Assembly: GCA_943736015.1 (NCBI GenBank)
Contig: OX031062.1
Coordinates: 4,012,501-4,076,500, forward strand
Direction of reading: 5' to 3'
Source: Tridacna crocea
Lineage: Eukaryota; Mollusca; Bivalvia; Cardiida; Cardiidae
Length of the DNA stretch: 64,000 nucleotides
The notes under the pieces were generated by a model. The model was not told the origin of the DNA. It made no database searches and was given only the letters and a program-made list of their open reading frames with translations. Made by a program: the position numbers and the translations under genes. Of the stretch, positions 37,936 through 49,900 are shown piece by piece (within the stretch, counting starts at the first letter, position 1; every line of letters begins with the position of its first letter).

Positions 37936-40900
37936 CATTAAATGACAAGTGAAAGACTCTAAAATTTCATTTGGGGACGATTTCACCAAAGAAATCGTCT
38001 CCAGGGGACGATTTCTCCGGAGTGATAAACATAACACGGGCCAAGCAGTTCGGTGACGATTTCTCCAGGGGCCGATTTCTCCAGCATTCCGCTGAAGTAC
38101 CCTAGATTTAGTCGATATACATAAGAAAAAGTGATAAACATAACACGTGCCAATATTCTATATGTAGTTTGCTTTATTTACAATCGCATTTTAGCGGAGA
38201 CGCGTTTTGTGACACACATGTTCAAATGTCAACACAACGTTATAGACAAACTCCGAGCAGAGTCGTCGTTCGTTAATCTCACCATACCTGAATGTGAATG
38301 ATCCGGAGTGCAAGAGAGAGCGTTATAGATATTAACCGTATATAGCGCGTAGGAATACACAACTGCCAGATAAAACTAATTTCATTAGGTTACGCCTTCA
38401 GTGTTAGCGCAAAAAACGGGATAAAAAACACATTCGTCAGTTATTAAAGGATTGTAATACCCTTGCAATTCCATGGCGTTTTGCAGATGGAAGCTTTGAG
38501 GAAAGGAAAGCATTTACACCGTGTGATAAGCAATTTCTGTATATACTTGGGAAACTAGTTGATTTGGCGGACTCGGCGATATACAGTGGACACACCGTCC
38601 AACATTTTTGTCTGAATAGGCAGCTTACGATCCCTGTAGGCAAGGGAATCCCTTGAGGGATTCCCTGGCCTAAAAAGCAGATGCAGTCAAGGAACAGGTA
38701 ATCGCATGCGTCATCAGAAGGTCTAAAAAATGTTGTCTTTCAAAATAGTACAGCAACACCCACAATTTTCTTTCCAACGATAAACAAATACAACACGTTT
38801 TTTTCTTTTTTTTCATATATGCCTGCTCTTAAAAACGTTTTCAAATGACCCGTATTTGGATGTATGGTATGTTTCTGATTATCAAAACTGCATTTTTTCG
38901 GTTTAAAATGGCATTATGAGGTTAAGGTTAGTAAAACTAGTAATGGGTGAATTAGTATACCTTGGATCTAACACGCTATGCACAATTTCACATGCTTTCC
39001 CAAGTTGACAGACGACTTCATTCGGAACCCCGCCAACGCCTGTCAGAACCTGCAGAATGTTAAGTTTATATAGACACCTTATGACAAACGCAAGCTCAAG
39101 TGACAGTATTAAAGAAGCCAACTTTCAGTTCGCATAACATTGCACAGAAATATTTCTCTCAACATTATACATTTTTGTAAGTTCGATTCGTACTCTTTTC
39201 AAGAATTGATTATGCTCACTCCGACAGGATTCATTCTCCTCTCAACGCAGGACACAATTCCGATCTTAATTGTTTGGGAAAGCAAGCAGGGGCTTGGAAA
39301 TAGTCTCATCTGTAGTACCGGTGAAAAGGTGGGAAAAAGGTATACAAACAAAGCTGTACCAGTTAGTCACAAGGATGAAACTGAGATATGCTCAAATGCC
39401 ACATAAAACGAAAGGCAAAACAAAAATGACAGGCAAAGTTTATTTAAAAAGAATTATGTTTGCTTTTATAGTGGTAAAGGGACAACAAAAGCATAAGCCA
39501 TACAAATGAGAATATTTGGTTTTGAAAATACAAATAACCATATATCAAAAGACTTACATTGTTTTCTAAACTCGATAAATCTGAGGATAAATCTGCAAAT
39601 ACATGATTTAAGATACGTTTTAATTATGTGAATTTTGTTTCAGTAATATAAGCTTGACGTATTCTTTCTAAATCTGTTTGACTTGTATTTCAATTGATGA
39701 GATAAATTAAGGCTCCTTTAGAAAAAAAAGCAAATTAAAAAGCGATTTTACTAGATAGATTTCGCACATAAAATGTGACAAACACGCGTACAGGCGTAAA
39801 GTAGGAACATGAAATGTCTGTATCATAAAATTTATGCAAACGCAAACTCTAAAGTGGGATATAACTCAAACAATTTCAAACATTATGATATGGAAAAACG
39901 TAGAACATGATTCTAAACGGAAACTACTTCTCAGAATATTTCTCTTATTACCACAATGATTGAGCAGTCAGGATGAAAACTGTCGCTTGCATAGGACATG
40001 TGGTCCTACACTGATAAATTCTATTAACATAATTTCTGTACCTATTTCACACATTGTGCCGGTATACATCGCAGGGCAGTGACATTTCGCTGGTTCCACG
40101 TGTCCATCACAAAACCCATCATTCTTACAATGTAGAACTTGGCAGCCCTTTTTAGCTGTTATTAGAAAGAATAGATATAATTTCATATGCAGTGATTTTC
40201 TATTAATCTAAACTCTCACTTATTTATGCACAAAGACGTTTGTCCAAGGATTAATCCAAGCCTGAAAGTAGGTGCCAAAACACTAGGGACAAAAGATTCA
40301 GGTTCGAAGTTGTTTTTTTTTTTTTTTGCGGGTACCTGTATACATCTGGTTGACAGATACCATGTGACATTACTATACTAACTTAACTGTTTCCTGTAAT
40401 GATCTTCCAAGGAAGAAATGAAACAATTGTAAAGAAATTCTGGGTCTGTGTCGTCCTGTCTCGGCTGTCGAGCTTAGAAAATGACTACCATTCCATGTGA
40501 ATTTTATCTTTCTAGCTCTTTGTCGATTTTTCTATGTATATTTCTAGGAACCGTTGTCATTACTCAATTATGATGTAATTGTGGTGAAAGACAGGAATTG
40601 TTTTCTTTGAAGACTCGGTGAATTTCACGGATATTCGTTGCGTTGCATTATACCTAGTATTTCTATTTTAGAAGGAATATTTATTGTAGTAAAGGTATTA
40701 TTAGACGTTCCCGACAATTGTTAGGTTAAATGATTGCACCTGATTTAACAGAATTTATTAAGAAAACGTTGTGGACAATTTCAATATTTATGGTCCAACA
40801 AGAACTATCAGCCTTGTTTCTATTTGTTAAATATTTTTTCCATTTGCCACATGGTTTGTGTTTATCTTTCCTTTAACCCTTTCCCAAACAAGCCCTTGTT

Positions 40901-43900
40901 TTTACGTGTCTGCAGTACAAGCCTTTTGAAAACACTGTGGGAAAAGGAGAAATTGCTCGTAACGAACAATTTCTCCTTTTCCCACAGTGTTTTCTACCCA
41001 TTTTGAGAACTTTCTACCATTTTTATCAAATTTGAAATTGTCGTCTGCAAACTCTTTTGGGAAAGGGTTAAGCTTCTGGCAGGATTTCTTGCTTCTTCTA
41101 TGCTTGTAAGGGTCTTGCATTAAGTAAGCAATAATTCCCGTCTTTGTTTCGACACTGATACAGATATTCGAAAAGAATTTATGACATTGCGAATTAGATA
41201 GCACTATATATTTATTTGAAACATGAATAACTTTTTTTCCTAAAAAAAAAAATGATTTTTATTTATTCATTGTTTTCCATCTATTTTCTTTAAGCATACA
41301 TTTTCACCAATTTAAATGTTCAGTTTATAGGCAAATAAATGTACAAACAAGAACTCGATATGGGATTATTTCCCATACAGCACAAAGGCTAACATAATGA
41401 ATCAGGCAACCTCGATGAAAAAGTCACACGTGGGATTTGAAAGCAATTATGCCTGAGGCTGCTAATATTGTAGACTGTGCGGTGAATTCTTATTGTCCGA
41501 GGAAAAATTTCGGGGGTAAAAAATAGACTATTCTAAATATACTACTCAAAATTGGATAGAGATCGCATCGGTACTCTAAATTCAATTTTAATGGTGGATA
41601 GGATACAATATCGCTAAGAGTCAAATGTAGATCATGTATTGGTTCAGAAATTTATGTACACTTGATTTTGAGTTGACATAAAATGTGGTAACGTGCATTA
41701 CAGGATAAAATTGCGTTTCATTACAAAGAAATTTAATAATGATATAGGAAAAACCAATGCGGTTTTTTCGATTACAAAACTACAGTTAATGTCAATAACG
41801 GGTGTGCCCCCTTGCTTGGATGACAGTTTGACAACGTCGACTCCTTGTGTCAATAAGAACGTGGACACTTTCAAAGGAAAAGTTGTTCCATTTTTCAACA
41901 AGAGCATTCCTGAGCTCTTCTAGAGTTGACGGTTTGTCATATGGTCTGAAATGGCCACCTACAGAATGTTCCACACGTGTTTGATCGGGTTTAAGCCCAG
42001 AAAACGCGCTTGTCAGTCCACCCTAGCCCGATGAGGATGTGCGTTACCGTCCATTAACATGAAGTGATATTCAACAGCACCAAAGTATGGTCTTATATAC
42101 ACATTGAGGATCTCATCTTTGTATCGTACACCAGTCATACTGCCTTCCTCTAGAATATGCAGATCTCTTCTTCTGTTTCTGCTTATGCCTCCCAAAAACA
42201 TAATTGATCCTCCCCCTTAACGCCCAATCGTCATCCGACCATGTGATGCGATCTTCAGCCAAATCCAAACGTTCACGTTGGTGATGTGCGGTCAATAGGA
42301 TAAGAATGGATGGTCCTCTGGAGTAAAGGTCACCACTGTGAAGACGATAACTTATCGTCTTGGTGGATACGTTCACCCCGCAGGCGTCCAGATCATTTTG
42401 CAGAGTGGTGGCTGTCCAGAAAGGGTGACGTCATGCCTGAAGTGTAATTAAGCGGTCTCGTCTTAATGGACCTCTGGCGCTCTCCGCCTTGGCGATATGC
42501 TGTTGAAGCAAATGTTTGATATCTATTCCACGCCCTGTTAATAACGCTTTGGCTAACGTTATGTGCATCAGCCACATCACGTTGTGTGACACCAGATTCA
42601 AGCATTCCGATGCATTTGCTCAATTGCTCGGTAGTGAAATGACGTCTGCGACGTTCCGGAGGCATTGTTAGCGATAGATGTAATGCAAGAAGTTTATAAA
42701 GTCTAAAATCTTCAACAATAGCCAACATGAGTGTCGGTTCTAAAGTATCAAAGTGTACATGGAAGCAAGAAATGCAAGGCAGCACGCTAAATGTGCTTCG
42801 TGTCTGACTCCATGCCACTGTGACAGTATATCATACATTAACAATGTGAGTAATTTTGTGTAAAATTCCATATGATCCCTTTCAAATTTTGTGGGATACA
42901 TTTGTTTAGATAGAATCAGCTGGAAATGATCTTTATTCACTCATAAAGCATCCGAAGAGTTAAAGTGTATTCAACACTGATAATGACAGGTAGAATATTC
43001 TTGAAACTGACTAAACTATTGACGGCTCTCGAATGGAATGGCATGTAATTTGCATCCATTATCACTAACTGAAGACTGGTAGGAGGAAGGGGAGGGAATA
43101 AGAGTTTTAACCTTGATATATGGTGACATTATTTATAAATCGAAACCCATACTCTAGTAGATATTTTACAGCTTTAAGTTCACACTTTTCGGTAGTTTAT
43201 CGGAAAATAATTATGTATCATTTCTTATTAATTCATATTTTCGATCAGTGAAATTTAGTGATTTGATAAGTCAATGATACGAACTACTTAGATTATTGAA
43301 CCATGTTTATAATCTTGCCCTTTCTAGCGCATCAGACCTACTTCAAATACTGGAGAAATCTATAAGCAATCCTACCTTTTCGTAATGCTGATTAATCCCA
43401 TTAAATTCAAGTAAATGAGTCATGGTGATTCTGTCACGTAGAACATAAATGAATGGCGCATGTTATTGGCTAGAAAAAATGTATATGTCAATCGAATGAT
43501 TACTTTTCTAAATAAAAAAAATGTTAAAATGAAAAGGGATCTTTGTCTTGTTTTAAATTACTCCCAAACATGATATTCCCTCAGATTGATTAAAACACAC
43601 AACTGGTATTGTACCTGGTCTAAATTTACGTTCTGTTAAATGGTAAACACATTCTCATTTTACTGAGCACTCATCTGCGAAGGGGTTATTGAAAACAACT
43701 TTACTGGGTTTTGATGATAGTCCCAAGTAAAAACGGATCAGAAGCATCAAATAAATAGAAGGATGAAATAAATATAATCCCGTGAATATCATATGGTAAG
43801 ATGTTCGCTCGGGTTTGCGACGGTGTAATGCAGAGAAATGACCCCCATTACAAAATGACCCCCGGGTCATTTCTCGACGTAGAGGAATGACCCATGGGTC

Positions 43901-46900
43901 ATTTCTCTACGTCGAGAAATGACCCATGTGTCATTTCTCGACGTAGAATAATGACCCGGGTCATTTTTCTACGTCGAAAAATGACCCATGGGTCATTCCT
44001 CTACGTCGAGAAATGACCCGGGGGTCTTTTTGTAATGGGGGTCATTTTTCTGCATTACATCGGCTCTAAACATATGATCAGTGATGTTTATGCGATAAAA
44101 GAAATCTCAATCTTTCGCTAAAAAAGCACAACATGTACATGTATATATACATATCCTTTACCTATTTCAGGTGTCGATGATAGATGGTAGCATCTCTTTT
44201 CTCCCAAGACTTTAGATCTGTTGATGATAGTAATTATAATGGTAATGATAATGGCTTGCAACACACGAAAAGGGTCATTCGCACATTTGCGTAAAGTGTC
44301 GTCTCGGATCAGCCTGCGCAGTCCGCGCAGGCTGATCCGAGACGACACTTTCCGATTTCATGTGATTTTCTGTTTTACGCAAGTCTACTGTGGCACAAAA
44401 TGTAATGTAATCGTAAAGTGCCGTCTCGGATTAGCCTGCGCGGACTGCGCAGGCTAATCCGGGACGACACTTTACGCAAATGTCCGAATGCACCTTTTCG
44501 CGTGTTGCACTTCATATAGTTTCTCTTTTTCACAGAACATAGAAATTTATCGTTTTGGTCAAAGATTTTCCTTACAAAAACAAACTTCTGAAATATCTAA
44601 AGCTTATTATTTTCAGACCCAATAGTTTTATTCTTCAAAGTCTACAGCAAGTATTTTCCGTCATAGTAATTGAAAAGATGGAGTTCTTGTGATATAATGG
44701 CTGCTTAGACCAGAACATGTTGCATAATAATCGACACACGAAATTCAGTCACATTGGTACTGATTTATAATGTCCGTAAAACACATTAACTCAAGTTCTG
44801 TATCGTACAATTAACTGATATAAATATATATGTCGTAGGCCAGATTGGAATCTAGGCAGATCCGGAATCTGCCTAGACCAAATTAGAATTCAAATTTTGT
44901 GTAGACCAAAATGCATCGTTTTCTAATATTTTTTTTTAAATATAATGATTTAATTATGTTTGCAATTGAGAGGTATTTTCATTTAAAGCATTTTATATGA
45001 TTTTTTCCACAATCGCTCTTTTTTCCACCTTTTTTATTAGTACAAAACATTCAAAATTTATATTTACTCTGAATTTCTGACTAAAACTTCTTTTATTTTG
45101 GAGTTTACGTTTAAAAGTAAGATGATTCATATGTAGACGCCTTATATTCAACGAGAAATTATTAAAATTTAGTTTAGGCAGATTGTACAGCTGCAAAGCT
45201 AAACTGGAATCCTGATTTGTTATAGACAAATTCCAGTTTGGTCTAGGCAGCTTCCGGATCTGCCTGGATTCCAGTTTGGATTACGACATATATATATCTA
45301 CTAAAGTCTGATGAGAGATTATGTAGATCTATTATCTAACTTCATCGTTTGCATTTAAAGACAAAGCAAAACTAAAATCTCCTGTCAGAAAAATACATCA
45401 TGTATTGTTTGTCCATTTTCAATTCACGTATGTTACCCATAGTCAGATATGTGTTCCATTGCTATATGTAAAATGTATCATGATAAATGAAAAGAACATA
45501 CTATTCTAGTAAACGATTTGCAACATATGTTGTTGCTTTTCTTCAACTAAGGTTGTATTTTTATATATTTTCCTTACATCAATGAAAGTTATCATCACAT
45601 CAATGCAACATATTTTTTGAGAAATGAAAGACTGGTGCCAAAGTGCCATTTCCAAAAGTACGTAATTGATCTACGTCTGCAGGTCTGAGAACCTATCAGC
45701 CGTACATTGGCTTTAACTTACGGTACATTATCGTCAAGCAAGACCATAATGGACCAGTCACCAATTGAGTGAGGTTGTTTTACAAGTGAGTCTCAATTTA
45801 AAGCCGATTTTTGTTAATGGACGAGCCAGTTAGTGGCCGCGACTGGTCGAAAGATTCCTTGATCCTTATGGTGGAGGTAGTGGTCATGGTATGGGACAGA
45901 ATTCTTCGTCCAGTGCTTATTCAACTTTTAAGCCATAGTTATGCTCGTAAGCTGCAACGGGACAATGTTAGCCGTCTTGCCGCACAATAGACTCGGTGTC
46001 ACTCCAGCAACTCGGTGTTTGTACCTTTGCATGACCCGCAAGATTCCCAGATCTCTCGCCTATTGATAGACTTTGGGGTCAATTGGGACGGCACACAAGT
46101 AAACGTCATATCATTAATAACTTTATAGACCTCGAATGCATTTTACGTAGAGATTTGGATAGAATCCCTTTTGGGCATTGTAAGAACCCTCATCTCAAAA
46201 ATGAGGCGTAGATACACTGCTACCCATAGAGAAGTTTCACATGGTATTAAAAGTGACAAATTTTCTGAACTTTCGTCAATTTAAGTATTCAAGTTCATTT
46301 ATTTTCAAATTGTTTTGATTGTATTTCACATCAAGTGGTCAATTAAAGAGGAAATGAGTCCATGTTTACATTTTTTTTTCTCTGCAAAACCTTGTAGTTG
46401 CCTCATCTCGGAATATCATAACTTGCTACTAAACATTTTTTCTGGAGTATATTATCTGTAAAGCAGCCTATATGGAATAAGACATTGGTATCCATAAAAA
46501 GGAGAATTTACTCACATGGTGGTTCTGGCTTGCAGACACAAATCCACATCAACAGTAAGATACATAGCAACATCAAATTGACAATACTCTATATTACTGG
46601 AACCATTCATGCATCTCTCACATTTAGAGAAAATATTATACTTTGTGACGTCTTCAGGAGTGACCGTTACAGACAGTTCAACACTGCAATAATAATGTAA
46701 GAGTGAGAAAGACGAAAATAGATCGTGTTAATCACGCGCTGTGCAAAGAAACGGGGAAAAACCAGGTAAAATATGTTTCCTTTAAAACATAGGTCATCCA
46801 TTATTTTCAAGGGAACGTGTTTTAAGTTTTGATACTATTGAACTCAGAATATGGCATCTAAGGCACACGTGATTCGGCTAGCCTGCTTTTTTTTTTCATT

Positions 46901-49900
46901 TTCTTCTGACACAACCCAATTTCACACCGTAAGCTAAAGACAAACATTCTGACTAAGTTTTATACGCACTGAACCGAGAATGATTCATAAGTATAACAAT
47001 CGTTTAACTTCGACCCTTTGCATTTAAAGACCAAAATAGTTCATAAATGGTTCATAATTACATAGATGGTCTTTAATATGAAAGAAATGGCTATTTGCTT
47101 TAGCACTGATAATCATTATTCACTGAACTTTAAATAGTATGACATTTAAAATTACTGTGCGGCACACTGGCAAGGTGTGGGAATCTTGACTTAGAGGCCC
47201 TGGGTTTGGCCACAAGGAATCAATGAGAATTTTCCTAAGAGTGTCTTTAGGCAAGACAATTCAGAGCCCCAGCAAAATTCTGGTAAAACCCAAGAAATAC
47301 AAAAATATGTGACCTGTAGCATTGACATGACTAGAAAGGTTGAAAGCGGCATAAAACACCATTCAAACAAATCAATTTCTGGAATACCACAGAAGAAAAA
47401 CGACAATATTACCATTCTGAGCTCACAAACTGTCCTCCCGGTGTCGCATTCATAAACAAATGACATGATTCATTCACTTTACAAACTAAGTCTGAATTCG
47501 GAGGAACGCTAGGATCTGTAAAATGGGGCTTATCCTGTTGAATGTAAGAGAGGAAATAATAAATAAAAGCTTTTATATTTTAAGTTTCGTGTGCCTTGCA
47601 GAAGTCTTCTTTGTTGTTTACATACTAAGGAGATTCTGCGTAAATTCTTGTAAACGAAAGTATAGTGGATCGGTAGATAATAAAAGTTGTATTTTTGGTG
47701 TGTGTATGAAGACTATTTTGTATATTCAAGTCAGATAACAGCAATGTTTCATGCAATGTAAGTCACCCTGGATACACCAGAAAAATCACTCTTCCTCAAT
47801 CGATTTTAGCTGAATTGGTTCGTAGGACATTGTGACAAACAAACATAAATTAGGTTTCGAAGTTTTACCGGAGCTCAGCAATCAAAATTCATATCACGCA
47901 GAAAGTATAGGTGCAATCATTTCTGTTTCAGCGAAACCTCATGACTTTTTGCCAAATTTATGATAATGTGTGGCAATTTATTCGAAGTATACACGTTTGA
48001 AATATAAAAAAGAAAAAAAATACAAAGCAAGTCTAAGTTTCGGGACATAGTTGAATTACCTTTTCACTGTATACAGAAGATGTGCCTGTAAATATAAAGG
48101 ATAAAAAAGAAAATTAGTTTTACGCACACTTAAGAAAGTCAGGCCTGTTTGTTAACCTTGTTAAGGTAAGGCCCAACTGCATTAACTCTTTACCAGACGA
48201 CAAAATTTTAGACTAGTACAGATTGAAAGCATTTGCAGACGACAAAATAAAGGTGACTGAAAAATTGAAATTTCCTCTGGGAAGGGTAGAAAACATTGTG
48301 GGAAAAGGAGAAAATGCTGGTTACCAGCATTTTCTCCTTTTCCCACAGTGTTTTCGAAAGGCTTCTTTCTCAGAGGCGTCGAAAGTAGGGATTGTGTGGA
48401 ATGGGTTAACCATTACAAATGCAGTATATAAACCTGGGAAAAGATATTTGGAATGTTTGCAAGCAATGACCTTTCTAAAACTATGTATTAAGATTCTATT
48501 TCTGCTTCCTCCCGATATCAAAGCCAAGTCCATAGAATTTAAAAGACTGTTGGAAATCTAATAATACTTTATACTTAATTCCATGTCTTTAAAGAGAAAA
48601 ATCATGACTTTTGAACCTCTGTCATTCTTTCTTCCAGAAGGAATCATTTTTGTTTTATTAACGACCAAACTTCTTCTCTGTATTCACGAAAAAAAGCTAG
48701 TATAAATTACAACAACTCTTACTGAACAGTATTTTCTAATCGACTAAGATCAGGATCAAAGAGTATGTAAGAAAACAAAATATTTTTTATGATGTCGTTC
48801 TTTAACTTCAAAGAGTTGTATAATACTATAAGCGTTTACAAATGGAGGAGACAATTTTACCTTTCTCTACATTTACTTTGAAGCAGAGCTCATCCTTGTT
48901 CACACTAAAAATGTAAGAAGGAGAAGATTTACATTATTTTAGCCGATGGTTGAAGAAATATGGCATGATTTCTCGGCCTTTATCCATTTGACTAGTTCGA
49001 ATTTAGAGAAAGTCAAAATAATCTGAATATCCTGGTATTAGTATGACTGGAACGTGTCCAGTCAACAGTAAAAATTTATGTATTGGATCCTTTTCCACAT
49101 TTGACAGCATCTTTTCAATCACATGAATTGGTAATTAAGTGTTCCATTAGCGCACGACATGCATCTTTCATAAAGAACAACTAAACAATAATATAAGATA
49201 ATAGTAGAAAAAAACATTTTGGAAATGATCATTTAAAGTATAATCTACGACTGAATGACAGTAAAAGAAAGTAGTACTACTACAAGCTCACACCATTTTT
49301 ATGTTACTATGTATGATATACCACGGATGAAACTTTTCAAATAACACTTTCCCAAACAACAAATTTTAGACTATTCCAAACTGAAAGAGTTTGCAGACAA
49401 CAATTTTAAATTCGGTGAAAATGGTAGAATATTTTCCTAAAGAATAGAAAACACTGTAGGAAAAGGAGATATTGCTCGTGATGAGCAATTTCTCCTTTTC
49501 TCAGTGTTTTCAAAAGACTTGTACTGCAGTCACGTAAAAACCAGGTTTGTTTTGGAAAGGGTCAGTCTGATAAGTGTAATTGCAATGTTTTATGGGCGTT
49601 CATGCATGTGCTGGAAACAACACAACTATTTACCTCATATTGTTCATGGACAAAACACATGTATCCCAAAGACCGACTCTGTGGCCAATAAGATTTAAGT
49701 TCACGAGGTAACTTCCGTTTTCCAGGCTTTGTATCCCTATATCAGCAATGTCAATATATGAACTTGTGTACCCCGGTCGTATGTTGGGTCTGAAATCATT
49801 AAACGACAATTAACCTTCAAACGACCCAAGCCATAGAATTTAACATGTCATCTCTTTATTTTTTATCCGAATTTTCTTTCCTAGCATGAGTTTGTTTCTA

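Noticed and set aside
42013-42818. Several separate minus-strand genes
   Set aside because: All are fragments in different frames of one decayed Tc1/mariner element.
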